Positions 1 through 13,004 of a stretch of DNA of 64,000 nt are shown here, one piece after another. Each line of letters starts with the position of its first letter. Within the stretch, counting starts at the first letter, position 1. The position numbers and the translations under genes are program-made. The stretch covers positions 5,766,001 to 5,830,000 of the forward strand of contig NC_091053.1 in NCBI RefSeq assembly GCF_963966145.1, written 5' to 3'. The DNA comes from Tenebrio molitor. Its lineage: Eukaryota > Arthropoda > Insecta > Coleoptera > Tenebrionidae. The notes under the pieces were generated by a model. That model saw nothing but the letters and a program-made list of their open reading frames with translations, was not told the origin of the DNA and searched no databases.

Positions 1-3000
1 TCAACCTCAGCGAAGATGTGAAATGCGGTGATCTATCTCACTTGTGTGAGTTTGTGTGTCAAAAAGTGATTTGACTACATACATTTGTATTATTTATTTT
101 TATAAAAACTTTTCAACGAAATAGTTAGAAAAAAAGGGATAACAATAGGGAAAAAATACTCTCTATTTCACGTGAAAATTTCTCTCTACAAAAAAAAAAA
201 GAAAGAAAGAATGAGGTTGTAATCTCAGTGATGAGATGATTCAATTTAAAGAATACATATTAGTAATACCAAGAAAATTTTGGAAAAAATCTCTTTGTCG
301 GACAAAGTGAAAAAGTGTTGTTTTATCTATGAACTGTGAGATATAAAAAGTTGTCGGAAATGCCGGCAGCTTCGATTGTGCCAATCGCCTCTCGTCCGTT
401 TTTCTGTCGGTCATTTGAAACGAATCAGCCGCCCTTCTAAGAACGGTCGAATTTCCATCTCTTGTACGTGGGCACCGCTTGATAACAGATAATATTCGTT
501 TGTTTTCGGACATTTATCAAAATCTTGCCATTATCTGTTCAGAACAGAGCATTAGTCAGTGGAGGAAGTCGGAATGAGCGACATCTCAGATATCATTGTT
601 CCTCGGTGCTTCACGTAAAGACTGTACATCATCAAGCTAATCCAATATCGGAATCATTTATCTTCATTTACCGACTCCTTCATTAAGTCAACTTTTAAAA
701 CGGTTCGCAGGTCTGTCTCCGGCTGTTGTATTGACTGCCGTGACGCCCCGTGTGATACATTGGGGTTGTCAGTCGCACTCAAATGTATTCACTTCGCTAT
801 ACACCGCATTAAATTAAACGCGAATCGGAATAAGACGTGTGCTGCTTTACCGTGTTTTGCCCGATGATGGATGACGCCGCCGACGCCGCCACCTACTAAG
901 GGGGGATCAAAGAACGGCCCTGTACCTGGAACAAACAAAAATTTATCAGTAAGACGAGCTCGCAAAGGGATTATTCTAGCTATTCTGCCAGAAAAAAAAA
1001 CAGTTCTTGATACAACCTCGTGGTGAGAAAGAGAAATTTCAAATAAAAATTACAAATTTTCGGTTGCACAAAAAATGTTGTATACATCTTGGTCGCAAAA
1101 CCTCGAGATTGTCGTGCCTCGGCCGCAAGCGGCCTCGGCGACAATTTTTCTCTCGGTACGTTAAAGAATGATTTCGCGGCCTTGATATACAAATAACTAT
1201 TGGTTGTAGCTTGATTTTTCTTTGCAATAAATGGTGCAGTGTTTTGGCTTTAGTGAATGGGCCGGTTAGAGGCGAAGGAAAAAAAGAGGGAAAAGTAATT
1301 TAATTAATTGATTGGAGGGTTATCCGGTGGCGCTTGTTATTAAATTTGCAATTCATTGAATTATGGCAATAAAAACTTTGTCGAAAATGAGTTTTTAAGA
1401 AATACGTAATGAGTTGTATCCCGACTTCCTTAAGAATAAAAACCGGCCACATTAAAACATTCAACCATTCAGTTATGCTAATAAGCCCATAAAAAGGGAA
1501 TTATAAACACTGTAAAAATATTCACCGTCCATTCAGTGCCTGATTTGCATATGATTTTCTTTTAAAAAATTCTAAAATAAAGACAGGCCTAGGTTAGCCA
1601 GTCGTGCATCACCCCCGATTTACATAATGACGGTCTTATGACGAACTTTTCATCACTTTGTTTTTAACTATCTTTTAAAAATCCCCGCCCCCGGGAAAAA
1701 ATTAAGACCAACTTTTTATTCGCTAATCCCCGTTAAGGAGCTTTCCGTTATAAAAGGAATTAAAAAGGTGTAAAACTTAATAAAGAAATAAACTCTTTCG
1801 CTGATTAAAAACCGTCGGCAAAAAGGTGAAAAAGGCGCGGCGATCGGGGGGACGGTTTAAATAGACGTAAAAAGAGTCAAACGCTGCAGATGGAAATAAT
1901 GGAATGTCTTAATGATACCTTTCCAAAGACCCTCGGCTCCGCTCCGGCTTTAATACCGAATTGCAGCAGGTTTTATAAAACTTTCCGGAATATAAATATA
2001 CATGACTGCCTATAACATCAAGATTGCGCAAATTGCACAGCTAGTGTGCAAACGACACTCTTCCTTCCTTCTCCCTCTCTTGGGGTCTGTTTAATATTTT
2101 TAACGTTTACACCTTTATTTAATGCCCTGGGGGACGTGTTTATTTTCTTCGCCGGTCGTTCTTAAGGTGCTTATTAAATTTCAGTGCTTAATAATCGCAT
2201 TAGCGCCGCCTCCTCGAAACTCATTGTTCCTGGGGGTGGAAAAAAACATCGCCGACGTTTAATTTCGGATAAATTCGAAAAACGACGCACCAATCGGGAT
2301 TACCAACGGACGAATTAATCCCGCGAGTAGCCGCGGTACGCGGATCAAGTGGATGCGTATCTGGTGCGTGTGGGAGACTACACCTCCGCCACCACATGTT
2401 AGTTTTTATGCACCTGCGACAGCCGCTGGATCCATCATGACGTCAGGGAAAAACTGGCGCTCTATTTCCGGTTCTACCGAGAGATTCAATGATGGAGGCG
2501 TTGATGGCGTGATCGGATCGCACAAGTGGCAAGGAAAAAAAATTATATCTACAGGGTGGCGACAGGAGGGAGGAGGAAGGGGAAAAGCAAAAGGAAATCA
2601 ATTACTAAATGACAGTTACGAAGAGATTAGCTTGAAAAAGAAGAAGAAGATGGCAGAAGGTTTGAAGAAAGAAAAATGAACAGAATATAAAAATATATCA
2701 GTTTCATCTATCTAGTATTTTAAGAGATGACAAGGCGAGAAAACTATTAATCTGGGAGATTTTAAGTGGACACTTAAAAACACAATTCTCGTAAACAGTG
2801 GACTAATTAAACCAGTTTTAAAACGAGCGCCGAGACGTTCCACTCGAAGACGTGAGGTTAGGGTCAATTTCGGCAAAACCAAAGGTGCGGGCAACATGTC
2901 GTCCGGCTGGAGTGAAAACGTTTCGGCCGCTGTCGTCGTGATCCTTCAGCAAGTCGTCTTCCGTGACCGCCTAATTACGACAATAAGAAGTTTGGACAAT

Positions 3001-3546
3001 TTCAATTGTGTCGGTGGCGGCGTCATCCCAACTGCTGGTTTAATACATCTGCGTCCGTGGTCGGGCTCTTGGTCGTTTTTGTCCTCACACATGCGAAGGT
3101 TATTTAGGTTATGTTCTCATCTCGGCGCTCACGGTGTCTGTTCGTTTGCCTTTTAATTTTATTTCACTCGACTTTTTATGGCATGTGTGAACAGTGGATG
3201 GTTTGTTTTAGTCGAGTTACACTCTCACGGCAACGAATTGGAACTGTCTTGTTTTCTGAGTGCTCCGTTTGTTTTCGCTGAAAAACATGCAACCGACACA
3301 TCACGATGAAATATCGCCGAGATACCTTATTGCCTTCGCAAAACCTGAACAGTTAAATTGCATTAGGAACGGCAATTTCCATTAAGATGCCGACACGGTT
3401 CGTTCGTTTGGACAGATGGATCTGTCGACGAAAAATTCATTTTACAACTCTTAGGTGAATAATCAACATGGTCGCAATTATATTCACTCATTATTTCGGG
3501 CTGGAGTCTTCAACAAGTATAATCATTTATACCTAATACCACGAGT
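1..3546. other. Non-coding, no supported gene
   Basis: No frame here has recognisable protein similarity or a convincing exon structure. The sequence is a mix of AT-rich and GC-balanced DNA with an A-rich simple tract near 188-210 and a purine-rich stretch near 2565-2680 that produces a spurious lysine/glutamate-rich frame. The GC-balanced part (about 1650-2450 and 2820-3160) could hold regulatory DNA, but no specific site can be named. Confidence 0.5.
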
Positions 3547-3674
3547 AGTCGATTATTTTTCAAACTGGTCACGAATTATCAATTGTACTTGGGAATGAAT
3601 CCACAAGTGCGTCAGCACGAGTGAGATTCGCAAGCACAATTGAATGAGTGAAACCAGTTTGAAAAATAGTCTAC
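3547..3674. repeat. Imperfect palindrome (foldback), about 128 bp
   Basis: The left arm containing TTTTTCAAACTGGT pairs with the right arm containing ACCAGTTTGAAAAA. Pairing continues inward at lower identity through CAATTGTACTTG and CAAGCACAATTG to a small apex around GTGCGTCAGCACGAG. It resembles other hairpins in this window with CACGAG-type apices. No target duplication was identified. Confidence 0.65.
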
Positions 3675-3971
3675 ATAATTTGGATTACGAGTTGTATTCG
3701 GAGGACTATTCCATGAACCAACTTTGACAATTTGGCAGCAAATCGGAAGAAGAAATTAACGCGGAAATCGAAGAAAATGTTTCCAACAACACAAAAAAGA
3801 CACGTGAGTCCATTTGGAAGCAATTCTCAAGACAGCATTCATTTGTTAAAAATTATCGCTGGGATCACTAGTGGTATTACCGATACAATTTCCACGAGTG
3901 GGAATATTCGTTTCAATTTTTTGAAACCATGGTAACAAATGTGTAAAATTGTGTTTCTATTGGTTCATTTT

Positions 3972-4018
3972 TAAGAAATGACAGGTGAATGGAATAGTCA
4001 TAAAAATCATTTCTTAAA
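3972..4018. repeat. Short hairpin
   Basis: TTAAGAAATGA at the left pairs perfectly with TCATTTCTTAA at the right, an 11-bp stem with a loop of about 25 bases. It lies between the foldback at 3.55 kb and the LINE relic. No function is assigned. Confidence 0.55.
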
Positions 4019-4149
4019 GATTAGTGTTACTCATGGCTCATCATTGGATCCGATTTTATTCACATAACTACATAAGCTATCGTAATTATGCTTTATTTGC
4101 TCTACAGGCTTTCGGATTCCTGATTACAGTTTTATCTAAAATAAAATTA

Positions 4150-5260
4150 ACAATTTCAAAAAACAAAAAAATTACATTTTTTCTATCCCCTAATCCTTTC
4201 TCGTTTCGCAACATCTTTTCCACATGTGCTCCATTGTGTCTCTCTCTCCTCATTGCACATTCTGCACCTTCTTTCCTCTCCTTCCATCCAATATCTGTTT
4301 TCTGTCTCTTCGTTCCCACATCTAAATCTCGCCATCATTTTTCTTTCTTTTGCACTCTCTCTCCAGGTACTCCGGAATTACCTCTGTCATGCTCGCTGTT
4401 CTATCTGGATTCTTTGATTCTCTTCCTTTTTTCTTGTTTGTCCGTGTCTTTGTCCCTTTCACCCAGCACTATCTTCTTCCATGTTCCTTTTGCTCTTAAT
4501 CTTTCTACTTCTTCACTGGCATACCCTTTTCTCTGACAGCATTTCTCTCTCTCCTTTTTCTGCTCCGTGTCCTTCTCTTTTCTCACCAACATTCCGTTAG
4601 TATTCTCACTCTTCCCTTCCATCTATTTTGTCTTCAAACTCTGCCGCTCTCTTTCCCGCTTTCACTTTCAGCCTATTCCTCTTGCACTCTTCCTTTACTA
4701 TGTAACCTGGCGTTTCTCTGTCCACTCCTAGCACCCCTCTCAAATATTTTCCTTTTATTTTCTCTACCTCTTCTTGTTCCTTCTATCCCCAGGTCTCTGG
4801 CTCGTACATCAATATACTCTCTATCATGCTCTCAAACATCATCATTCTCCTCCCCACATTCTCTCTCCTATTGGCTAAACACATCCAACTACCTTATTTC
4901 CTTTCCTCACTATCTCTCTGATCCGTGGTTCTTTCGTTGAATGTGTAATCCAAGTATTTAAACTCGTTTACTTGTTCTATTTTCCTTCCTTCCCAGTTCC
5001 ACTTATTCTCCTCACTCTTCCTCTTTTCTCTTATTGAACACCATCATCTTCGTCTTCTCAACATTCACTTCCAGTTTTTTCTTCCTCACATACTTTCCCA
5101 GCTTCTTCATCATTTCTTTCATTTCTCTTTCACCCTTTGCCACAATTACCAAGTCGTCTGCAAGCGCCAGGCTCCAAATTTTCTCTCTAGTAACTATATA
5201 AGCTTTGATCACATCGCTACATCAGTTCTTTATCTGCCACTTGTCGAATTAGATTTGCAT
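4150..5260 (-). pseudogene. LINE ORF2 relic: reverse transcriptase end and C-terminal domain
   Basis: Read on the minus strand this is the 3' half of a non-LTR retrotransposon ORF2, broken by stops and frameshifts. From about 5212 downward the frame shows LALADDLVIVAKG, matching the catalytic (F/Y)ADD box of reverse transcriptase but with leucine-alanine in place of the aromatic residue. It is followed by the usual lysine-rich stretch with EVNVEKTKMMVF. In shifted frames follow NEFKYLDYTFNER, then RRMMMFESMIESILMYEPETWG, then GVLGVDRETPGYIV. Near 4500-4540 comes GYASEEVERLRAKG, and near 4240-4290 a degenerate cysteine/histidine knuckle (GAECAMRRERHNGAH). The motif order fits jockey/I-superfamily elements common in beetles. 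The 5' half with the endonuclease is absent here; a related endonuclease segment lies at 27.7-29.7 kb. The element is clearly non-functional. Confidence 0.8.
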
Positions 5261-5975
5261 GAAGAACCATTGCAAATTCTTCTTATTTCAATCACTCCGT
5301 CACTTTCTTCGATCATCTCCACTGACAATCCCTGCAAATTAGAATATGTATGTATTATATCTTCAAAGTTTGGAATTCTTCATCTGATTTTACTTTTCTT
5401 CTTGTCTGATTTCCACTTTACATCAAGTTTTATAGCAAACATATTTCTTCTTTTCTTTATTTAACATGAATTGATTTTGCTATTTCTTATACTCCAATTT
5501 CTATCCATTCTTCTTTCTGTAACTCCTTCACTAAGCTCTAGCTAGGGTATTTAATATTATCTGACATCTTACCAGATTCAGTCGTTTTCTTATTAAAAAA
5601 AGTTGTTAAAACATTAAATTTTTTAAAAGATTAAATTAAACATTCCCATTCAATTCAAGTTTTTTCTACTAATTTTATTTTCGTTTATTCTTTTCTCATT
5701 TATTTAGGTGGTTTTCTTGCCTAGTGTCTTAACATTACATAAATCTTTCAATTTTTATCAACACACCTTGTAGTTTATTTTAACTGTTTCTTCTTTTTGT
5801 CATTTGAAAAACTCTCTCGTTACGCCTTTTGCACTTATCTCTAGGTTCATGGTTTTCAGCATCTATTTTCATTTCCACTTAACAGGAGGTTATGGATCAT
5901 CGTTTTTTGTTTTTCTTATTAGGACCTTTGATTCATTTAAAATAGTATTTAAAATAGTTATTTGTGTATCAAGAC
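5261..5975. other. Pyrimidine-rich non-coding DNA
   Basis: T/C-rich on the plus strand and continuous in composition with the LINE relic beside it. It may be a more decayed part of the same insertion, but no motif could be read. No gene is seen. Confidence 0.4.
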
Positions 5976-6066
5976 CAAAAAGTGCATCTTTTTTGTTCGA
6001 GTCTGGGTTTTCTAGTCGAGGCGAAGCCGAGACTTGAAAACAGGCGAGCACAAAAGGCACTTTTTG
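5976..6066. repeat. Hairpin with CGAGGCGAAGCCGAG apex
   Basis: The outer ends CAAAAAGTGC and GCACTTTTTG are perfect inverted repeats. Inner pairing (TTTTGTTCGAGTCTGGGTTTTC against GAAAACAGGCGAGCACAAAA) is imperfect and leads to a GC-rich apex. The AAAAAGTGC word recurs in the tandem repeat at 6361-6409, which suggests that both derive from one composite repeat. Confidence 0.65.
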
Positions 6067-6360
6067 TCCGAAGTGCACATTAAATTTTTTAGGCAACCGC
6101 ACGAACTACAAAGCAAAAGACATCCTTGAAAAAATTACAAATTCATTATAGTAATACATTTTAACTAAGTACAATGGTGCAACAAGAAGAAAATAACTAA
6201 ATACAGTGAAAATGTCTTTCTTCACAAAATTTTCACAAAAGCGAAGAAATATAAATCTTCGAATTTATGGTCGACATTTTCAACGTTATATAGGTCTCCA
6301 GATTTTTTCGGAAGCAAGTCTTGTTTTGCAGACCAACAGGTGGCGCCACGTTCCATGCCT

Positions 6361-6409
6361 GAAAAGTGCGTCTGAAAAAGTGCGTACGAAAAAGTGCGTC
6401 CGAAAAAGA
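6361..6409. repeat. 14-bp tandem repeat
   Basis: Three full units of GAAAAAGTGCGTMC plus a partial fourth. The unit is close to the stem of the hairpin 300 bp upstream. It is too short to act as an array and may be a slipped piece of the same repeat. Confidence 0.7.
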
Positions 6410-8999
6410 GTTACTTCTTGTCCGCATGGGAGTACGTAATATTACCTTTCCCATTAAGGGTGCCTAAAAAATCTTTTATGGTTAATTTACGTTACGTACT
6501 CGTAAATGATATTGTTTCCTGCCTTCTAAGTATAAATTCGTTCATTACTTTTTTCTCATCTTATCTAAATCCTCTGTCAAACACAATAACAATATCTTAT
6601 TCTTATTAATTTTTGAAAATTGGGATTTGATCGGTTTTTGCACAACGTGGTGCGATAATTTGTGTGTGATTTTTTTCTTTTTGTAAACGTTTGCTATCTC
6701 TGGTACAAATCAGCGGAGAAATAGGCTTCGTCGATAAGAAAGTTTCATCGTCTTACTATTGCTGTGCAGCTGGTAATTACATTTCATCCTCGAAATAAAG
6801 TTTGTAGATAAATCAGGGGTCGCATAAGGAAACCGAATGTGTTATTCGGGGTCGACATTCAAATCGATGTGAAGAAACGTCGGATGAGACAGTAAATAAA
6901 AGCGAGATAGTCCGCACAAAGGGAGTAACGAAATGCGACCGGACAGGTCATCCTAAGATTAAATTATCACAGATAGATGTGCCAGATAACAAAATGGAAA
7001 TCAAGAGCAAACTGGAAAGAATATTGGACTGGACCGAATGAAGGCCTTATAATTTCGGCGGAATTACAGCGAAAAAAATGCGTAGATAAGACAAGCGAGC
7101 AGCGACCTCCAGGAAGGAGAGGGTTGCATCAGAAGTGGGAGGCTCGTAATGGTAATGTCTGCGGCGGGGTGGCTAGGCAAACAAATCAGGGAGAGATCAA
7201 GGAAAAAAATTCCTCTAATTCATTTTTATGTTCGGTCGAGATTCGTCCACGGTTATTTAAGTTTTTGCCCCCGAAAATAATAATTTACAATCGATACCCT
7301 CGCCATTATAATTTATCAGATACACTCAGGGGCGGAAAATAATAACGAAAAAATCGTAATCTGATTTATCGCGTTTTCAGTATCCACTAAATTCATGGCC
7401 GTTATAAAAATCGGGCCGGGAAATCAAATTACGTATGCATTTCCCCCGGTATTATGTTTCTCTTATCTGCGGGTTCTTTATGTACCTTTATCGGCGGTGT
7501 GTAAAAGTGTATCGGAGGCGGCGGTGGAGGACCCGTTTACCGGTCGCTTTGCCCCGTTTACTCGTTCGCAAGGTGCAGATAGATTGAGCGATCCTGGGGA
7601 AGGATCGTAAATTGCGGAGCCAATATTAGCTAACGATCGAGATAACCCGACGCGATCCATAATGAAAATTTAAAACTTTATTTACCAAACACGAGGTGAG
7701 CAAGCTCTATAACTATAAAAAATAACGGCTGCTGCGTGTGAGCTTCTACCTCTGAAAAAATGCAAATAAATTTTGAAGGTTATCGACAGTCTCCAGATCG
7801 CAGGGGCAATGGTGAAGGAGAAGCGGAAGAGGTGTAAGAAGGTGGAGAAGTTTAACGACCGAAAGAAATTGGGTTGAAGGGATGAAAAAGCAGCAGAAAA
7901 AAATAGAAAGGTAAAGGTTGGTAACGGAACCGGAGAAAAATAGAAAGAAATACTGTAGATTTTAAGAAACGGGAGTTTTTCAATATTTTTCAAAAAGATG
8001 AATGAATCTGAACAAAATTTCGAGAATGAAATAAAACGGATTACATTTATTACGATATTGAAAAATCTGTTGTATTTTCTGGTTTGTAAAGATCAAACCA
8101 AATCACTTTGAAATTTTTTGTTTATTCGAAAAAAAAAAAAGGTAAAAATCTTTTGCAAAATCAGAACAACTCGTAGGTCAGTTTACAGCAAATACGCAAT
8201 TTAATCGATAAAATGACTCTTCCCGCTACATTATTCTCGATAATGGAACGGTATCACCGGTCGCGACCTCAACTTCACCTCCCCCATCCGCCTCTTAATC
8301 ACATGGGTCTGTGTCATCATCGCAACACTTTGGACTACCTCGTGACTAATTAAACCGCACTTTTCGATACCGTTATGCGTCAAAACGCAACCGCATCGAC
8401 GCAGGTACGGGAAAAAATCCGTGGAAAAAAAGTGTGGCCATTAAACGGTCCAATAAAAGGTCCAATTGAGCAGACGTCGGCAGTCGGTGGCGCTATTAGG
8501 ACCCCTAGGTGAAACTGACATTTGAGTTGTAATACTTCAACCGTTATCAAAAGTTTGTCGAACGTGAGCGATGAACAGGCGATGGGCCGTATGATGAATG
8601 AACCCCCTGACAGCTGGCGGCGGAGTTGACTCCGTGTTTGTACACACACATGGATACGCACACAGACGACGACCGCCGCCGCCAAACTCACTCTCTAACT
8701 ACCTACATTACCTAAATTAATAGCCACGTCGAATGGTAATAACCTTGTCATAAATAATGGGGATGAATGGCGGCGAAAGTGGAACTGTTGCGTCTACTTT
8801 GTAGGTAGGAAAGCCGGGCAACGTTCGTTGTCGCTTAAAAATTGAACTGGCAAGAAATGTAAACGAAATAGTGGAAATAGGAAAAGTAAGAAGTTTGGGT
8901 GTCGGAAGGGTACTTACGTTTGTGGGGGAGTAGTGACCAGCAAGTTCGCCAGATCTAAATCCGTTGCGTAAATATCCAAATAAAGATAGATTAGTACGT
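6410..8999. other. Non-coding, no supported gene
   Basis: Mixed composition, with a GC-balanced part at about 6830-7640 and another at 8230-8960. Small frames occur on both strands but none carries a recognisable domain. No RNA gene was found. Confidence 0.45.
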
Positions 9000-10040
9000 A
9001 AGTAAAGATTATTATAATAGTGAAAGGACGATCACAGTATCAGATTGTGGAAGACTGGAAAACATAGATTTAAAAAAGGGTAAAATAAAAAAAAATAAAA
9101 AAAATCCAAAATCAATTTTTAAAAACATCAACAAATAGAAAGAAAATTCACACGAATTCACGAAGACAAAACATGTTTGGCAAATGTAAAGACAAGAAAG
9201 GGTGAGTGGGTAAAAAAAAAACAATGGAAAAGAGGAATATACCTACAAAACCAATCAGTGATCACTAAAGAGCAAAAGGGTGGAAATAGATAACAGATAC
9301 CAATACATATACGTATGCGAAAAAAAATATTAAAAGTAGGTGTAAAGAACAAGAAAAATAAAAAATATGGTAAAAAAAAGACAACGTAAAAAAATAACAA
9401 TGTAAAAGTACTAAAAGTAAAACAGGAACTAAAAACAGAAGATGTGAAAGAACACAAAGCAAAGAATATAAATACAGAGTAAATACAGCAAAAAAGAAAA
9501 AGTAGCAGAAAGAAACAAAGAAAAAGAAAATTGTAGATATTTTTTAACTAAGTGTATGTGAAGAAAATTAAAAATAAAATAAGTGAAGAAAAGTAAGCTT
9601 GACAAAAATAAAGGAACGAAAAATATCTTGTAATCAAAAACAAATAAAAAGTTAGTGTCATAGAGGAACAAAAAGGTATTTATAAATGATACATACATTA
9701 GTAGATGAAAAAATGACTGAAACTAAATGAAATATTATTAGGACAAAAATAAATAAGCATGTGAAAAAACATAACAAGACAATGAAAAAACAAACATAGA
9801 TAAGAAAATGATATGATGGAAAACAATAAAAAGAATATGAAAAAAAAAGTGAAACAAAAACACTTTGCTACCAGAGTTAATCTTGTTTTCATTAAATTAT
9901 TATTAACACCGAGCAATTTTACCAATCTGAATATTTTATTTATTTTGTTGATTATTTGTTAACTGTTAACAATTATTTAATATAAAGAGAAAAAGTGAAA
10001 GCAATCAACAAAAAAAAAATTAAAAAAAAAACCTCGCATC
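9000..10040. other. A-rich, T-poor strand-asymmetric tract
   Basis: For about 1 kb the plus strand is dominated by A with G and few T, rich in words such as GAAAAA and AAACAAAAA. The minus strand therefore yields several phenylalanine/leucine-rich open frames that are compositional artefacts. Similar asymmetry of the opposite sign occurs at 4.2-5.8, 31.9-34.9, 52.2-54.2 and 63.6-64 kb. The lysine-rich LINE family in this window is also A/G-rich in its sense strand, so this could be an unrecognisable LINE remnant; no motif proves it. Confidence 0.55.
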
Positions 10041-10084
10041 TTGTGTCCACTCGTCCTCGCCCATTTTACAACTGTGTACCAAAT

Positions 10085-10227
10085 GTCCGGTACGGTGATT
10101 GCCTTCGAATCCCATTGAGTTTTTCTGGGATGAATTAACCAAACCAGTGACAAAAGTACCTGTCTCCATAGTAAATGCTAAACAGATGTTAAACTTGGTC
10201 GAACAAAAATGGTACCAGATGTTGTAA
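10085..10227 (+). pseudogene. Tc1/mariner transposase C-terminal remnant
   Basis: From 10105 a 40-codon frame ends in TAA at 10225-10227. It opens with SNPIEFFWDELTKPV and continues to KQMLNLVEQKWYQML. This matches the end of the DDE domain of Tc1/mariner transposases, where the ...PIE.(L/F)WDEL motif holds the third catalytic acidic residue, followed by a conserved block ending in a W-Y/x-x-hydrophobic stretch. An in-frame stop lies just upstream (TGA at about 10096-10098), so the reading frame is broken and no start exists. The rest of the transposase was not found in the preceding A-rich tract. It is a dead fragment. Confidence 0.65.
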
Positions 10228-11366
10228 ACTGACGTCTGAAAGTCTTATTGAGTACCTCACGGAAGTTTAACAATTAGGACACGAATCGGGGGAGTACCTG
10301 TTCCAGTCATAAATCTTGACCAACTGTTACGTCCGCTCCTTGCTACAAAATCTCTAAAGATGACATTTATCGTCTCAGGAAATGTTCTAATATGTTTCGG
10401 TAATTTGAAGCATATTCGGTACTAAAAGCAATTTAAAACGATGTTGTCTGTGAAAATCATTTCTCCGGAACGGACGGCAACTGCTTGTGTAAAATAGACA
10501 CACGCATACAAAAACTTAATTCTTATTTTTTATTAAATCAAAACTTGTATCTGTTCTGAAGAAAAATACATATTATCAAATGTGTTTGCAGTGAGTACTT
10601 CCGATTTATGGAAAATCTACTTTGCCCTTTCGGTTTCTCCGGAAACGACGTTCATTTCCTTTTCTAATCTACTAGTATTTTATTGTGATTAATTCCCACG
10701 TACGTGTTCATCCAATCAAAAATGTTTATCGCGATAAAAACGTCCTACTACTCTGTCATCTGTCAAAAGTGATTAAAATTGCATGCTACTCCTGTTAGAT
10801 TCTCAAATTGTTTTTAATAATTGTGTTTTTAATAACTGTATTATAAATAAATAATTACCTAATGTTAAAGTTTGTATTCAAGAGTTAATCTTGCCAAAAA
10901 TAACACGACCTAATTTTTTATATCTGATAAATTTCCCAATTTTCACTTAAACATGTTTGCTTTAGACAATTTTACTCGTTGGCATTTTTATTCAAAGGTT
11001 AAATCCTCGAGCTAAAGCTCTTGGGCCTAACCAGAACAAAAATTCCCAAATTCAATTCGTAAAATTGTCAAACCAAAAGTTTTCGTAAAATTGAAAAATT
11101 CATGCGATAAAACAATTACCTACGTCTTGTTATTTTACCTTCGATAATAATTATGTAATACACTCGAAAAAATGTACAATTTTGACTGTTTTTGTTTACT
11201 TTCGGTGTTTCAATTAAGTCACATTTTCATTCTAACAAGAACCACAATCCTAAAAAATTTGTCGCAGTTGAATCCTGAAATTCTAAAATGAATGAAAATT
11301 GATCAAAAATTGAAAAATTCAAACGGCTACGATTTTTAGATCATGTATACTATTTTTGTAGTAAAT
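10228..11366. other. AT-rich non-coding DNA
   Basis: No gene, long inverted repeat or array was found. It carries many short A/T runs. Part may be the 3' flank of the transposon remnant that ends at 10.23 kb. Confidence 0.45.
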
Positions 11367-11700
11367 AAAAAAAAGAAGCACGGCATCAAGGCCGTTAATT
11401 ATCATTAGGTACACTTTTTCCACAACATTCACGAAGAAGACGACATATTTATTTTTTATATTATGATTATGTATTATTATTTATTTATGCATATTTTTCA
11501 TTTGTGAGGTCCAGACTAAAATATTGTTGCATTGTCATATATTTAATTTATCCATTGTTCTTGTTAATTTTATATCTATACTTTTATTAATATAGATTTG
11601 TAATTTTTTGCAATAATAAATAATCAATTAAGCGGCCTCCCATCCACACGCCGACCGCACAGGACATTGCTTCATCTCGCTTAGTACGTTCGTTACGGAG
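11367..11700 (-). mobile_element. 5S-headed SINE-like element, divergent copy
   Basis: On the minus strand a 5S-rRNA-like head lies at about 11631-11690 (plus-strand words GCGGCC..CCCATCCA..GACCGC...GCTTCATCTCGCTTA). The tail word shared by the other copies, plus-strand CACGGCATCAAGGCCG, lies at 11378-11393. The AT-rich middle of about 230 bp is longer than in the 22-kb copies, so the head and tail could belong to separate insertions or be split by an insertion. Confidence 0.5.
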
Positions 11701-11839
11701 TTTATTGTCGTTTCTGACAAAACTACAAACGACCGTTCGAATGTGGTGAATTTGACGACCAGGTACTGTTACTGTGACGTTTATTTTTTTATTTTGGGGG
11801 GTTGGTGTTTGTGATTTGGTGAGTCGGTTGTTTTTAAGT

Positions 11840-12900
11840 TGGGAAAGTGTCGAAGTCGAGTTCGGAGTCAATCTGGTCCCGGTGACGGAAGGAACATGTC
11901 AATGATTAATCCCTTGTCCGGCACAAAGCAAATCGATGTCAACGTCCGTAGTGGGTGGCGGGCCGGTGGCGGCGGAGGCGTCGTCGGGGCCGTGGGCCGC
12001 ATCTGTGGCCAGGGAGGCGCGTAATGGATTGTTGACGTAGCTGACCGATGCAGGTACGGCCGTCGAAGCGCCCCCATTTGCATATCGGCCCCGTCCTGTT
12101 TGGTTGTGATAGGATGCGGAATAATGTCCGACGCAAACTTACGGCGAACTTCCGAAGGTAAACTCCCCAAATTTGAATATTGATGTCATGCACATCGACG
12201 GCCGAATTGAATTATATTTCTACAGAAAACACTCGGCCACAAAAGACGCCGGAAGAAGCGGACATCACAATAACATTATCTCGGACCGTCCTTTCTCCGG
12301 GTCGTGTTTGTGCATTTTTATATGGCACAAGTTTAGTCCGGAAAGTTTCTAAAATAATATTTATCGGCACCCATAAAGTAGGTGCCGCAGGGCCGGATCC
12401 AGCTCCCCGAGTCCGCTCCTGTGCTTTCACGGACTCCCAGCCTGCAAGGACACCATCCATCAACTGGAATGGCCCTCCTGCTGCGCCCCCGCTCCAATCA
12501 ACCTGTTCCACACCGGCACCCTGTCCACCCTCGTTCATCCCTCGCGCAATTACCTGCCACCGTCCCCCGTCCCAGCGAATCCCTCCACCCCACCAACTTC
12601 CTTCGCGACGCACCTGAATCTACCTGAATCGACTACCCAACCACCTGTTGAATGTCGATCGGGGTGGAGCCGCCGCCTCACCTGAGCGGAAGGACGGCCA
12701 TCTCTGGACGGCGGTCAGGGCGGATCGCGCGGGGGTCGGACGTGAGGCGAATCCGAAACGGGGAAAAAATAAACAACGGTGTTATTAAACCGAAAGGGGC
12801 GACATATGTGGGGGATGCAGGACGGATTCAGGTTAAAACATGCATACAAAGTGATGCGAAAAATGAGGTTTTAATCGGGGGTGGTCGCCCTAATTTGCAC
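11840..12900. other. GC-rich, CpG-containing stretch
   Basis: Noticeably richer in G+C and CpG than its surroundings, with many overlapping frames on both strands, including one of 167 codons starting at 12652. None has a recognisable domain, and that frame runs into the SINE-like element at 13.0 kb, which argues against it being a real exon. The stretch could be a promoter or 5' exon region of an unannotated gene; this is a guess from composition only. Confidence 0.4.
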
Positions 12901-13004
12901 CTTTGGTATAAAGGCGTGACGGTGCGGAAATCACAGGTTTTTTCAGGTGGCAGAGACAAAAAAGCTTTCCTAAAAAAAACATCAATTCATATGTTATTGT
13001 TATT

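Noticed and set aside
4024..4536. 170-codon plus-strand frame
   Set aside because: It is antisense to the LINE C-terminal region and rich in F, L and S because of pyrimidine-rich DNA.
9012..9925. Series of F/L/Y-rich minus-strand frames resembling membrane proteins
   Set aside because: They arise from the A-rich plus strand; no domain, start context or conserved pattern.
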